64,000 nucleotides of DNA from Levilactobacillus yonginensis (GCF_964065165.1 NZ_OZ061549.1:1240001-1304000), one strand, 5' to 3'; shown: positions 16,937-25,827, counted from the stretch's first letter. The notes: a model not told the origin generated them from the sequence alone. Numbers and translations: made by a program.

Positions 16937-17129
16937 CGTAGCCGCAGGGCGCCAAGGCTGGTGCCCGCAGTGAAAGTGGCGTTAGCTCGGTGATTTTTCC
17001 GAGCTTAGGCCACGGGACGAGCTTGGAAACACGCGCTCTAGGCGTGGTTTCAAGTCGAGGAGCGAGACCGCCCTTCGGCTCGCTCCGGTCCCCACAGCAG
17101 GTACCAGCCCTGGCGGCCAGAGGCGGCCC
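16937..17129 (-). repeat. Structured intergenic element, family A, copy A6
   Basis: On the minus strand the outer helix is CCAGGGCTGGT with ACCAGCCTTGG. Inside are CTGCTGTGGGGACC, the hairpin GGAGCGAG/CTCGCTCC, the hairpin CTTGAAACCACGC/GCGTGTTTCCAAG, GCTCGTCCCGTG and the hairpin CTAAGCTCGG/CCGAGCTAA. It begins about 25 nt behind the stop of the MFS gene and shares its orientation. Confidence 0.7.
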
Positions 17130-17153
17130 ATTCTTTCTACTGAATGTCCAAAA

Positions 17154-18356
17154 CTAGTCTGAAGACGGTTGTTTCTGCTGCATACTCTCGGGACGTTTCA
17201 AAAGAAAGGCCATCAGATAAGAAATCACCAGGAACACCGAAACGACCAAGTAAGGGTAATGGGAGTTCATATCCAGCAACATCCCCGACATAATTGGCCC
17301 GACAATGTTCCCAACGCTAGTCAGCGACATGTTCAAGCCATTGATCAAGCCTTGGTTGGACTCACTCGCCTTAGTCAGCAAAGTGGTGATGGCTGGCCGA
17401 AGTAAATCAAAGGCGGAGAAAACGATCAACGTGGCAATCATAACTTCCAGTTTGGTATGAGCTTGCGTAATCCAAATTACGCAGACTGCACCCAGGAAGA
17501 AACACACTCGGATAACTCGCCGCTCGCCCCACTTGCTAACTAAGGTATCGAACATCGCGACCTGCAGGAACAGTGAGATCAACCCGTTCAACGTCAGCAC
17601 CAACGCAATGTTGCTCAGGCTGAAGTGAAAGACCTCGTTAACGTAAATACTGTAAATACTTTCGAACCCTTGCAAACCAAATGATGATACCAAAATCATG
17701 GTAAACAGAATGATGATAGGCACCGTCCAGAACGCCCGACTCATCGGATGCGCCGTTGGCTGAATTGCCGCTTCAGAAGTATCTGCTGCCGCCCGCGTTT
17801 CGGCATCGCTAGGCAATAAACTAATCAACACGATTGCACTGATCAAGCCTAAGCCCCCGGCCGCCCAGAAAGGCGTCTTGTAGCTGATACCGGCCAAGAT
17901 ACCACCGATTCCGGGTCCCAGAATCAAGCCCCCACTAAATGCAGCCGACAGCCAACCAATCACCCGTGCCCGTTGCCGTTTCGTGGTAATATCTGCAGCT
18001 AAGGCCATGGCAGTTGGCACCACCATTGCGGCCGACAGCCCACCGATTACCCGCGAAACGTTGAAGACCCACAACTGGTTGGTCAGCGCAAACAAAACTT
18101 CGGACACCATGAATAGGAACAACCCAGTCGTCAGGACTGGTTTCCGACCAATCTTATCGGATAACCGCCCAATCAGGGGTGAGGCCACGAACTGGGCAAA
18201 GGCAAACAGGGAACTCATGATGCCCATGTCCGTTGCGGTCAGATGCAACTGTGTCTTCAAGAATGGCATCACTGGAATCACCAAACTAATCCCCAAACAC
18301 ACTAAAAATTCACTAAATACTAAAATAAAAATGGCACGCTTCGTTTTCTTGGTCAC
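17154..18356 (-). CDS. MFS multidrug/drug efflux transporter
   Basis: A 400-residue, 12-helix major facilitator of the drug:H+ antiporter (DHA1) type. Motif A between helices 2 and 3 reads GRLSDKIGRKPVL. Motif C in helix 5 reads SGGLILGPGIGGIL, the antiporter signature. It resembles Bmr/NorA and TetA-like pumps; the substrate is unknown. The start is GTG at 18356 behind GGGGTGA. It is preceded by a family A element (A7) and followed by A6. Confidence 0.87.
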   Translation of the reverse strand: MTKKTKRAIFILVFSEFLVCLGISLVIPVMPFLKTQLHLTATDMGIMSSLFAFAQFVASPLIGRLSDKIGRKPVLTTGLFLFMVSEVLFALTNQLWVFNVSRVIGGLSAAMVVPTAMALAADITTKRQRARVIGWLSAAFSGGLILGPGIGGILAGISYKTPFWAAGGLGLISAIVLISLLPSDAETRAAADTSEAAIQPTAHPMSRAFWTVPIIILFTMILVSSFGLQGFESIYSIYVNEVFHFSLSNIALVLTLNGLISLFLQVAMFDTLVSKWGERRVIRVCFFLGAVCVIWITQAHTKLEVMIATLIVFSAFDLLRPAITTLLTKASESNQGLINGLNMSLTSVGNIVGPIMSGMLLDMNSHYPYLVVSVFLVISYLMAFLLKRPESMQQKQPSSD

Positions 18357-18481
18357 GGCGGCTCACCCCTTCTCTCGTTTTTTTCGACAATATTATCATA
18401 ATAACAATAACCTGTATAAATTGTCTAATTAAACGCTCATTTTCACAGAGAAGTTTTAATTTTAGTTGACATGTATAGGGG

Positions 18482-18622
18482 AGTCAGATATGGACTCAGG
18501 CGCGTCGTTTGCTTGGTCAGTAGGTGGGGTCCCTACTGGCCTAGCAGAACGACCAATCTTGAAGACTCGGACCTTTCGAGGCTTCAAGTTGCGTCCACAC
18601 CGTTCCAGCCCATATCTGGCGG
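18482..18622 (-). repeat. Structured intergenic element, family A (divergent), copy A7
   Basis: CAGATATGG and CCATATCTG form the outer helix. Inside are the hairpin GTCAGTAGG/CCTACTGGC and the hairpin CTTGAAGACTCGG/CGAGGCTTCAAG. It follows the LysR gene in the same orientation. A CTTTCAACCTTTAATG tail at 18705-18720 matches the end of family B copies. Confidence 0.55.
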
Positions 18623-18725
18623 CCCGCAAGGCGAGCATTCACACTAGGCTGATAATATGCACGCCACTATCATTGTCATAACAAGCTTATCTGGCATTCG
18701 AAAACTTTCAACCTTTAATGGTACC

Positions 18726-19601
18726 CTATTTTAACCAAGCGGCCCACTCCTGATATAACTGTGCGTACGGACTTTCATGCTGGTAGACCAAATCCAAGTC
18801 GTGGCGTAGCTGACTAGCCGTTAGGGGGAGTACTTTAAGGCGCCCAGCGGCCAAGTCTTCAGCTACCACGGAACGATACACAAAACTCACGCCGGCCCCC
18901 CGTAAAAGTAACTGGCGAATGGCGGCTGGATTATTCACCGTGATCAACTGGTGGAACTCAGTCAGGGACACGTTAGCCGCCTGCGCCAGGTTCACCAAGA
19001 TTTCACGGCTTCCTGAACCGGTTTCCCGAACCAGCAATGGTGTAGTCGTCAGGTCCGTCCAATCAATGGTCGCTTGCTGCGCCAGTGGATGATTGCTGGC
19101 TACCACACCCACAAATGGTTCCTGCCGGACGACCCGAAAGTCATACCGGGTCTTATCAAAATTTCCTTCAATTAGGGCAAAATCACTAGCACCACTATCT
19201 AACGCTGCCAGCGCATCCTGAGTATTGGTCACCTGACAACTAATCTTTTGATACCGCTTGCTAGTCTGTAAGTGCTGAATCAGCTGTGGCGCCAGAAACT
19301 CACTAAGGGAAAGCGTGGTACTAAAGGTCACTTGGCGCTGCAACCGGGGGTGTTGCAGGGTGGCCACCAGTTTATCGGTCTGCACCTGAACCCGTTGAAT
19401 AAAGTCCGCCAGTTCTTGCCCCGCCGGTGTGATAGTCAAGTGTGGCCGCTGATAGTGCACCAATTCCAGTCCCAGTTCCGCCTCAAGACTTTTGATCTGC
19501 TGTGTGACGGCTGGTTGTGTGACGTATAGTTGCCGTGCCGTTTGGGTATACGACTTGGTATGAGCCAGCACCAGAAATGTTTGATACCGAGTATCGAGCA
19601 T
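18726..19601 (-). CDS. LysR-family regulator (divergent to YeiH)
   Basis: A 291-residue LysR-type regulator. The N-terminal winged helix (KSYTQTARQLYVTQPAVTQQ) is followed by a substrate-binding domain with the CysL/YwfK-like LVRETGSGSREIL segment. LysR members that lie divergent to yeiH genes usually control that neighbour. The ATG at 19601 lies just behind an AAGGAGGC ribosome site. It is followed by structured repeats rather than a classic terminator. Confidence 0.87.
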   Translation of the reverse strand: MLDTRYQTFLVLAHTKSYTQTARQLYVTQPAVTQQIKSLEAELGLELVHYQRPHLTITPAGQELADFIQRVQVQTDKLVATLQHPRLQRQVTFSTTLSLSEFLAPQLIQHLQTSKRYQKISCQVTNTQDALAALDSGASDFALIEGNFDKTRYDFRVVRQEPFVGVVASNHPLAQQATIDWTDLTTTPLLVRETGSGSREILVNLAQAANVSLTEFHQLITVNNPAAIRQLLLRGAGVSFVYRSVVAEDLAAGRLKVLPLTASQLRHDLDLVYQHESPYAQLYQEWAAWLK

Positions 19602-19711
19602 AGTTAGCCTCCTTGATAACCTGTGCTTATATCATTATTAAATATGACAATTTTAACTTATAACGAGTTTCCAGTAAACTAAGGATATTCATTTTTGAGG
19701 AGGAAATTAGC
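19602..19711. promoter_or_regulatory. Divergent LysR/YeiH control region
   Basis: It is AT-rich, with overlapping dyads TTATATCATTATTAA and ATAAGTTAAAATTGTCATAT (minus strand) of the T-N11-A type expected for LysR binding. It sits between two divergent ribosome sites. Confidence 0.45.
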
Positions 19712-20743
19712 TTGGATATTCGAACGACAATGGTCACCCGGAGTTTCTGGGGAGCAGCGGTGTTGACATTGATTTGTGCCGTCGCTGGGAGTGAACTAGC
19801 TCAGGTTCCTTACCTGAACCTGGTCGGTGCCTTGGTTATCGCCCTGTTATTGGGTATGGCCTGTCAGTTAGCCCCCCGCGCCATCAACGCTAATCGGGCC
19901 GGTATCGGTTTTATTAGCAATAAATTTTTACGATTAGGCATCATTCTCTTAGGCTTCAAATTAAACTTGATTCAACTAGCGCAAGCAGGGGTGAAAACCA
20001 TCACCTTGGCCGCCGTTGTAGTCACTGGGATGGTGTTACTCACTTTCAACCTCAGCCGGAAACTCGGCGTCGACCGGGAGCTAGCCATCTTAACCGCTAC
20101 TGGGACCAGCATCTGTGGGGCCGCAGCGGTCATGGGGGTTTCTCCCCAAATTAAGGTCGGCCCGGACCAAGCGGAGCGTCAACGGGAAAACGAAGTCCTA
20201 GCGGTCGCCATTGTCGCCATCTTAGGAACGGTCTTTACGCTGATTGAAATCGGTTTGAAGCCACTACTCCACCTAACCGCCGTTCAATTTGGGGTCATGA
20301 CTGGTGGCTCGCTCCACGAAATTGCCCATGCCGTCGCTGCTGGTAGTGCAGGGGGGCCGGTCAGTTTAGACACCGCCATTATCACAAAGTTGTCCCGGGT
20401 ACTTCTATTAGCGCCAGCAGCGTTAATTATCGGCTGGTGGTATCAGAAACAAACCACCACGACCGCCAGTGAATCCAGCCACACGAAGTTGCCCATCCCC
20501 TGGTTCATGGCCGGCTTCCTACTGACTAGTATCATCGGAACCTGGTTGCCATTGGGTACAGCGGCCTTAGCCGCTCTGGTCAAGTTGGCGTACATCTTTT
20601 TAGGAATGGCCATGGCTGCTCTCGGAATGAGCGTCAACTTCCGGGTCATTTTCCAGCGCGGGGGCAACGCGTTCCTAGCCGCAACCCTTTCTTCAGTTGT
20701 TTTACTAACTGGCGTCACAATTGCTAGCAAACTGTTCTTTTAA
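19712..20743 (+). CDS. YeiH/YadS-family putative sulfate exporter
   Basis: A 343-residue polytopic protein (about ten helices) of the UPF0324/YeiH family. Landmark motifs are FLRLGIILLGFKLNL, TGTSICGAAAVMGVSPQI and GGSLHEIAHAVAAG. Family members are annotated as sulfate or sulfonate-related exporters; direct proof is limited. It starts with TTG at 19712, 7 nt behind GGAGGA. It is divergent from its likely LysR regulator. Confidence 0.87.
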   Translation: MDIRTTMVTRSFWGAAVLTLICAVAGSELAQVPYLNLVGALVIALLLGMACQLAPRAINANRAGIGFISNKFLRLGIILLGFKLNLIQLAQAGVKTITLAAVVVTGMVLLTFNLSRKLGVDRELAILTATGTSICGAAAVMGVSPQIKVGPDQAERQRENEVLAVAIVAILGTVFTLIEIGLKPLLHLTAVQFGVMTGGSLHEIAHAVAAGSAGGPVSLDTAIITKLSRVLLLAPAALIIGWWYQKQTTTTASESSHTKLPIPWFMAGFLLTSIIGTWLPLGTAALAALVKLAYIFLGMAMAALGMSVNFRVIFQRGGNAFLAATLSSVVLLTGVTIASKLFF

Positions 20744-20836
20744 TCTACTTAACTGTAGCTACCTTAAATCAACCATGTTATACTGCATGTGCATGGGAGA
20801 GCGCCTAATTACTACGTTCTAAGGAGCGATACTCAG

Positions 20837-20974
20837 ATGAAAAACATTAAGAGCTGGCTGATTGTTTTAGCCACGGCGTTGGTTGGAGCCATTGGGTTAC
20901 TGGCTTACACCGCCTATCAACAAGCCCAGGAGTCAACGGTCCCGGTGGAAAATACCACCTCCAATCAGGATTAA
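20837..20974 (+). CDS. Small single-pass membrane peptide
   Basis: A 45-residue protein: short basic N-terminus, one membrane helix (about residues 6-26) and a polar acidic tail. An extended -10 (TGTTATACT, about 20775) lies upstream, AAGGAG about 10 nt before the ATG, and a strong terminator just behind. So it is a genuine small transcription unit. Function is unknown. Confidence 0.6.
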   Translation: MKNIKSWLIVLATALVGAIGLLAYTAYQQAQESTVPVENTTSNQD

Positions 20975-20986
20975 CTCGGTATTACA

Positions 20987-21030
20987 AATAGCGTAGAAGT
21001 CGACATGCGGCGGCTTCTACGCTATTTTTT
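20987..21030 (+). terminator. Terminator behind the 45-residue gene
   Basis: AATAGCGTAGAAG and CTTCTACGCTATT pair perfectly, followed by TTTT. Confidence 0.9.
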
Positions 21031-21158
21031 GGTTATTTTTACCTTGGTGATTGCTACTGTCTCCGGTTATGTTGTATCGTGATCAAATAAATTTTGAAGG
21101 ACGAATACGAAAATTTTTTCATTAATAGGTAACGTCTCAGGTCAATCTGATGCCATAT

Positions 21159-21536
21159 CTACTGTGATAATTTCCCATGATAACCCTCAACGTGCTCTTC
21201 ATAATGTTCCGTCTTATCTTTAATCAAATCATAGGTATGCTGAATTTCTTGTAACCGCTGCGCAATTGTCTCTAATTGCTCACGCAACAAATCCTTGCGG
21301 GCTTGTAGTGTGGCATCCCCTTGCTTAAACAGCGTAATATACTCAATCAAATATTCAATACTAACACCAGCTTCGCGCATACATTTGGCAAAAACAATCC
21401 AATCAAGGTCTTCGTCATCATAGTCACGATATCCCATCTCATTACGAGTTACGGGCGGAATGGCCCCTTCTCGTTCCCAATAGCGTAGCGTATCAGCCGG
21501 AATATTAAATTTAGCAGAAACTTCTTTAATTTTCAT
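21159..21536 (-). CDS. MerR-family regulator of the SDR operon
   Basis: A 125-residue MerR protein. The winged helix (VSAKFNIPADTLRYWEREGAI, with the YW-E pair) is followed by the dimer coiled coil (LQARKDLLREQLETIAQRLQ). There is no conserved metal-binding cysteine; the single Cys is in KCMREAGVS. It resembles AdhR-type sensors of aldehydes or electrophiles. It lies 12 bp behind the SDR gene on the same strand. The promoter in front of the SDR has the typical MerR layout, so it very likely controls its own operon. Confidence 0.88.
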   Translation of the reverse strand: MKIKEVSAKFNIPADTLRYWEREGAIPPVTRNEMGYRDYDDEDLDWIVFAKCMREAGVSIEYLIEYITLFKQGDATLQARKDLLREQLETIAQRLQEIQHTYDLIKDKTEHYEEHVEGYHGKLSQ

Positions 21537-21548
21537 AGTATCTCAAGT

Positions 21549-22295
21549 TTACCATGGCTGGTCAGTTGGTCCTACTGTGAACTCACTGACGTTCGTATCA
21601 TCTGGCTGGTCAATCGCAAACGCAATCACATTAGCCACCCGGTCCGGACTAATTTGATATTCATCGTAAAGTTTCTCAGCATCTTTAAGGGTCGCCTGAT
21701 CAGTCGTCGTCGACAATAGTTCGGTTTTAATCGCCGCTGGATAAATCGTGGCCGTCCGAATGTGACTATTTTCTTGTGCTGATTCCATCCGTAAAACTTC
21801 CATTAGGTCGCGAACAGCCCACTTGGTCGCGCCGTAAACTGCTCCTCCTGGATAGGCTTTAAGCCCAGCAACCGAGGACGTTGCAATCACGTGGCCCGAC
21901 TTTTGAGCCTTAAAAGTTGGCAGAACCGCCGCAATCCCGTTGAGCACCCCTTTGATGTTGACATCGATCATGCTGTTCCATTCGTTCGTCTTTAATTCTG
22001 ACAACGGTGAGTTAGGCATCAACCCGGCATTCAGGAAGATAACGTCGAGACCCCCGAATTTGTCCTTGGCAAACTGAACGATTCGCTGATTGGCTTCAGC
22101 ATCGGTGACATCAATGACTTCATACGCAACCGTTCCCCCCGCCGCTTCAATTTCACCAGCTAATTTTTGAAGCTTATCTTCACGACGGGCACCTAAGACC
22201 AATTTGGCACCCCTACTAGCGAGGAGCTTAGCCGTTGCAGCACCAATACCTGAGGAGGCCCCCGTAATCAAAACAACTTTATCTTTAATCATCAT
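21549..22295 (-). CDS. Short-chain dehydrogenase/reductase
   Basis: A 248-residue classical SDR oxidoreductase. The cofactor site is TGASSGIG (about residues 11-18) with an Arg-rich second strand (GARRED) favouring NADP(H). The catalytic serine is in ATSSVAG and the active-site YGATKWA gives YxxxK; NNAG is replaced by LNAG. Members reduce aldehydes or ketones; the substrate is unknown. It is the first gene of an SDR-merR operon. ATG 22295 has GGAAGG 5 nt upstream. Confidence 0.9.
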   Translation of the reverse strand: MMIKDKVVLITGASSGIGAATAKLLASRGAKLVLGARREDKLQKLAGEIEAAGGTVAYEVIDVTDAEANQRIVQFAKDKFGGLDVIFLNAGLMPNSPLSELKTNEWNSMIDVNIKGVLNGIAAVLPTFKAQKSGHVIATSSVAGLKAYPGGAVYGATKWAVRDLMEVLRMESAQENSHIRTATIYPAAIKTELLSTTTDQATLKDAEKLYDEYQISPDRVANVIAFAIDQPDDTNVSEFTVGPTDQPW

Positions 22296-22326
22296 TAAAA
22301 CCTTCCCTTCAAAACTTGATGATCAA

Positions 22327-22357
22327 AGCATAGACCTTTGAGTCGACTCCAAGGCAA
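22327..22357 (-). promoter_or_regulatory. MerR-type promoter of the SDR-merR operon
   Basis: On the minus strand: TTGCCT (22357-22352), a 19-nt spacer and TATGCT (22332-22327). The spacer carries the near-perfect dyad CCTTGGAGTCGACTCAAAGG. The over-long spacer with a central dyad is the hallmark of MerR-activated promoters. Confidence 0.85.
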
Positions 22358-22517
22358 GCCGTAAATTCTAAAAAATTTCAGTAAGCCAATCAAAATAGCA
22401 TTGCTAACCGCCAAATTAGACTATCATGCCCCATTAAACCGGTCTTCACCGCCGACTAATTCTCAAGACTGTGCTCACAAAAAAGCGTGCGTGCCCCGTT
22501 CATCAAAATTTTGTTAG

Positions 22518-22632
22518 GTAGCCAGTGGTGCCGGCTGGGCCGATGACGTTGGGTGATTGTTTCTCCCCGGCCTTACAACATGGGACAACCTTGAACCCAC
22601 AGCAGGCACTGCACCTAGAAACCGCCAGCGGC
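22518..22632 (-). repeat. Structured intergenic element, family A, short copy A8
   Basis: A 115-nt version. It keeps CCTGCTGTGGG, GTCCCATGTTGTAAGGCCGG and CCCAGCCGGCACC, but lacks the two internal hairpins between the GTGGG and GTCCC segments. It begins about 17 nt behind the cadD-like stop, in that gene's orientation. Confidence 0.55.
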
Positions 22633-22648
22633 AATAACCACTCAAATT

Positions 22649-23245
22649 CTACAAGAAATGGGCAAAGGTGCCGTTATCCCATAGGATGTAAAGCCCAATT
22701 AGAATGTACACAGCAATGGTCAGATAACGCCCTTGCTTCTCCAACACAGTCGCTACCTTAGGCAGACAAGCCAGTCGGTAGCCAATTTCCCAAAACAGAA
22801 CGACCATCACCGCAAACGTCAGCAAAATTACCGGAATAGCAACCAGTTCTACGGTCGTAAACAGTGGCACGTAAATGCCCACGTTATCCGCTCCACAAGT
22901 GGCCATGGTAATCACCGCCACGCTCATAATCAGGCTCTGAGGATTGGTTACCTGGTCGGCAATTGCTGCCGTGTCATCGTCATCGCCCTGAAACCAAAGT
23001 TTTAATCCAAGATAAATCGGAATTATTCCCAACAGTCCCAGTAACCACGGTGCGGGCACAAATCCCAATACTAACGCTAAAATGAGCGAACTGCCCACCA
23101 ATACGACGGTTCCCACGAAGTCGCCCACCAGCACCAGCCACCGGTCGTGGTGCTTTACGCGACTGAAAATTACCATTAGAATAATTAAGTAGTCGAGTCC
23201 GGTCGAAATATAGGCCGTGACCCCTGTCAAAATCGTTTTCAACAT
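22649..23245 (-). CDS. CadD-family cation (cadmium) resistance transporter
   Basis: A 198-residue membrane protein with five to six helices of the CadD family. It keeps the N-terminal GLDYLIILMVIFSRV helix and the TMATCGADNVGIYVPLF segment, which carries the conserved ATCGADN motif. Family members give cadmium or organic cation resistance. Divergence from an ArsR repressor with a palindromic operator between them supports metal control. The ATG at 23245 follows GGAGATGGGG. Confidence 0.88.
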   Translation of the reverse strand: MLKTILTGVTAYISTGLDYLIILMVIFSRVKHHDRWLVLVGDFVGTVVLVGSSLILALVLGFVPAPWLLGLLGIIPIYLGLKLWFQGDDDDTAAIADQVTNPQSLIMSVAVITMATCGADNVGIYVPLFTTVELVAIPVILLTFAVMVVLFWEIGYRLACLPKVATVLEKQGRYLTIAVYILIGLYILWDNGTFAHFL

Positions 23246-23261
23246 AACCCCATCTCCTATG

Positions 23262-23279
23262 TATGTTATTTATAACATA
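23262..23279. promoter_or_regulatory. ArsR-type operator between cadD-like gene and arsR
   Basis: TATGTTAT-TT-ATAACATA has perfect 8-bp arms. It lies 17 bp from the cadD-like start and 36 bp from the regulator start, so it can repress both. Confidence 0.75.
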
Positions 23280-23314
23280 TGTTAACATGGACATATGAAA
23301 GGAGCAAGCTTTAT

Positions 23315-23653
23315 ATGGCTGATTCACCTAAACCTATCAAAAAAATCGACCAACCCATTTTAGCCGCCTCACAGGATATCTTTAAGCTCCTCAGTAATAC
23401 CACCCGCCTCCAACTACTCTACCTGCTCGAGCAACGCGAACTCAACGTTAGTCAACTTAGCGAACAGCTTCAGGTTGAACAATCCGTAATCTCTCACCAG
23501 TTGGCCCTACTCAAGAAAGAGCAACTCGTGACCGTCCGCCGGGAGGGCAAACAAAATTTTTATCAGCTAGATGACCCGCACATCCTTGACATTGTCAACG
23601 AAACTCTGGCCCACGTTGATCACATTCTGCGGGGTAAAACGCACGGTCACTAA
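23315..23653 (+). CDS. ArsR/SmtB-family metal-sensing repressor
   Basis: A 112-residue winged-helix repressor. The core [21 protein letters not shown] is followed by the recognition helix [15 protein letters not shown] and the wing [12 protein letters not shown]. No CxC motif in alpha3 is present, and the C-terminal helix has His residues ([13 protein letters not shown]), which suggests an alpha5-type zinc/cobalt site (SmtB/CzrA-like) rather than a CadC site. ATG 23315 lies 9 nt behind AAAGGAG. Confidence 0.88.
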   Translation: MADSPKPIKKIDQPILAASQDIFKLLSNTTRLQLLYLLEQRELNVSQLSEQLQVEQSVISHQLALLKKEQLVTVRREGKQNFYQLDDPHILDIVNETLAHVDHILRGKTHGH

Positions 23654-23771
23654 CACAAGTAAAACCGATTACCGGAAATACCGCTGCGAATGCAGTATAC
23701 TTTCCTTACACACTAAACCAGTTGTCGACCAATCCCTTTGGTCGGCCAATTAGAAAGATGGGTGAACTACA

Positions 23772-24788
23772 ATGCCTACTATGAAGGAAATTGCCAAACG
23801 CGCTAACGTTTCGGTCGCAGCGGTTTCGGTCGTTTTGAACAATAAAAAGTCCCGAATTTCCAAGGCTAAAAAAGCTGAAATCAAGCAAATTGCCAAAGAA
23901 CTGAACTATCACCCCAACATTGCTGCGGTCACACTCAGTAAAAATATTAGCCTGACCATTGGCTTAATTGTGCCAGACATCACGAACCCTTTCTTTGCCA
24001 CGCTCACCCGGCTGATCGAACAGCAACTGGGCGCTCAAGGATACTCGACCCTCTTCGTTGACAGCAACAATTCTTTCACTGCTGAGAGTGATGCCGTGCA
24101 AAACATGGTGTCACGCGGCGTCGATGGCATCATTCTGGTACCTTCTAACGAGTTTTTTTTGAGCAAAAAGAAAGAACGAAAAGCGCTAATCGAAAAGAGC
24201 GACAAGCCCATCGTTCTGTTAAATGCGTACACAGATCTCAAGGTCAGTTACGTCAACTTCGACAACGTCCAGGGCGCTTACCTCGCCACCCAGGAATTAA
24301 TCAATTATGGTCACACCCACATTGCCTTTATTCGTGGAAAAGCCAACTTTGTCAACGCCGCCGAACGACTCGAAGGCTATCGCAACGCTCTCAGGGACAA
24401 CCGCATTGCCTTCAATGACAACCTGGTTTTCGAAGGCGATTACACCCTAGACTCTGGTGCCAAACTTGCGCCCAAGATTCTTGAAGACCCGGCAACGACC
24501 GCCATTCTGAGTGCAAACGACCTCATGTTATTTGGCGTCATTAAGTGGGCCAAGCAGAACTTCGTTGACATCTTCAGCCGGGTCTCCATGGTAGGATTCG
24601 ATAACGACCCTTACGGTGAAATTATTGAGGTGCCGTTGACCACGGTCGACCAACAACCCCTAGAAATGGTTAACGAAACCATCGACCTCCTTTTAGAAAT
24701 GTTAACAACTGGTGAGAAAGTGGTACAGCATCTCATCGTCAAGCCAAAATTAATTAAGCGGAGTTCCATTCACAAGATTGAAAACTAG
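23772..24788 (+). CDS. LacI-family transcriptional regulator
   Basis: A 338-residue LacI/GalR repressor. It has an N-terminal helix-turn-helix with hinge (MKEIAKRANVSVAAVSVVLN, then LNYHPN) and a periplasmic-binding-like effector domain starting TIGLIVPDITNPFF, ending with VPLTTVDQQPLEMV. The putative operators directly downstream, in front of a three-gene operon, make that operon its probable target. The effector is unknown. ATG 23772 lies 6 nt behind GGGTGA. Confidence 0.9.
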   Translation: MPTMKEIAKRANVSVAAVSVVLNNKKSRISKAKKAEIKQIAKELNYHPNIAAVTLSKNISLTIGLIVPDITNPFFATLTRLIEQQLGAQGYSTLFVDSNNSFTAESDAVQNMVSRGVDGIILVPSNEFFLSKKKERKALIEKSDKPIVLLNAYTDLKVSYVNFDNVQGAYLATQELINYGHTHIAFIRGKANFVNAAERLEGYRNALRDNRIAFNDNLVFEGDYTLDSGAKLAPKILEDPATTAILSANDLMLFGVIKWAKQNFVDIFSRVSMVGFDNDPYGEIIEVPLTTVDQQPLEMVNETIDLLLEMLTTGEKVVQHLIVKPKLIKRSSIHKIEN

Positions 24789-24868
24789 AAAGCTTATGTT
24801 TAGTGACGGGACAGCACGAATTGTCGGATTAATGATTAAATATTAACAATTGCTTTCACTTATCAAAA

Positions 24869-24886
24869 TGATAAAGCGTTTAATCA
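24869..24886. promoter_or_regulatory. Putative LacI operator 1
   Basis: TGATAAAGCGTTTAATCA has a central CG and imperfect symmetry typical of LacI-family sites. It is upstream of the promoter at 24921. Confidence 0.45.
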
Positions 24887-24920
24887 TGAACTTTTCTCAC
24901 CTTTTGACGCGCTAATATTC

Positions 24921-24950
24921 TTGACTTGAACCTTTAGCGTGCTGTATGAT
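24921..24950 (+). promoter_or_regulatory. Promoter of the GATase/DUF606/Ntn operon
   Basis: TTGACT, 18-nt spacer, TATGAT. The expected start near 24957 lies directly before operator-like AAGCGCTT sequences. Confidence 0.7.
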
Positions 24951-24960
24951 GGCCATAAAT

Positions 24961-25016
24961 AAAAGCGCTTACAGAAGAGCGCTTTTAATTTTAATCAGTT
25001 GGTTAAGCGCTTAACC
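24961..25016 (+). promoter_or_regulatory. LacI operator region with AAGCGCTT repeats
   Basis: AAAAGCGCT and AGCGCTTTT (24961-24986) form a hairpin. GGTTAAGCGCTTAACC (25001-25016) is a perfect 16-bp palindrome with a central CG. Both sit between promoter and ribosome site, suited to a roadblock repressor or an attenuator. Confidence 0.7.
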
Positions 25017-25037
25017 CAACTAAGGAGGACATTTATT

Positions 25038-25784
25038 ATGGCAAAAGTTTTACTGGCTGGTGAATCCTGGATCTCGACGACCACCGAGTACAAAGGGTAC
25101 GACTCTTTCACCAGCACGAAACTAGAAATTGGTTGCGACGACCTGTTACAAGCACTACGCGGACTTGGCCACAGTGTCACCCATTTACGGGCACACGACG
25201 TACCGGAGCATTTTCCCTGGACACTAGCCGAACTCAACCAATATGATGTCATCATTCTTTCCGACATTGGGAGCAATTCCTTCACCCTCTCCAACGGCGT
25301 CTTCGCTGGAGGGAACTCGTCCATCAATCGCTTAGAACTCTTGAAACAGTGGGTCGAAGCCGGGGGGGCCTTAATGATGGCTGGGGGCTACCTCTCATTT
25401 GGTGGCTTTGAGGGCAAGGCCCACTACCACAACACTCCCATCGAGGATATCTTACCGGTCACTGTGGCCCCTTACGATGATCGCGTGGAAGCACCCCAAG
25501 GGGTGGCCCCACAGACTACCCAAGCTAACTCCATTAGTGATGGCCTCGGTGACTTTCCGGTCATTCTGGGCTATCAGGACGTGACGCCTAAGGCTGACAG
25601 TCAGGTACTCATGACCGTGGCCGACAAGCCGCTCCTGATAACCGCCACGGTTGGTAAAGGCCGGACGTTAGCTTACACCACCGACATTGCACCGCACTGG
25701 GCTTCCCAGGAATTTATGGCCTGGTCCCACTATGGTGACTTCTTCTCTCGCTGCATCCAGTGGCTGGCCGGGGACTTAGCTTAA
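25038..25784 (+). CDS. GATase-like (class I glutamine amidotransferase fold) protein
   Basis: A 248-residue protein with the flavodoxin-like fold of the putative glutamine amidotransferase/ThuA-like group. The opening KVLLAGESWISTTTEYKGYD, the central VEAGGALMMAGGYLSFGG and the closing SHYGDFFSRCIQWLAG are typical of this uncharacterised family. The classic Cys nucleophile at the elbow is not present: AGGYLS stands where a Cys would be. So glutaminase activity is doubtful. It is the first gene of an operon with a DUF606 transporter and an Ntn hydrolase. ATG 25038 follows AAGGAGG. Confidence 0.75.
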   Translation: MAKVLLAGESWISTTTEYKGYDSFTSTKLEIGCDDLLQALRGLGHSVTHLRAHDVPEHFPWTLAELNQYDVIILSDIGSNSFTLSNGVFAGGNSSINRLELLKQWVEAGGALMMAGGYLSFGGFEGKAHYHNTPIEDILPVTVAPYDDRVEAPQGVAPQTTQANSISDGLGDFPVILGYQDVTPKADSQVLMTVADKPLLITATVGKGRTLAYTTDIAPHWASQEFMAWSHYGDFFSRCIQWLAGDLA

Positions 25785-25827
25785 CTTATCTGTATGGTTA
25801 TCTGAATTTTAGAAATGGGGAAATAAA

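Noticed and set aside
24961..24986. Plain intrinsic terminator of the LacI gene
   Set aside because: The hairpin lies behind the -10 of the next operon and contains the same AAGCGCTT core as the perfect palindrome 15 bp downstream, so an operator or leader role is more likely.
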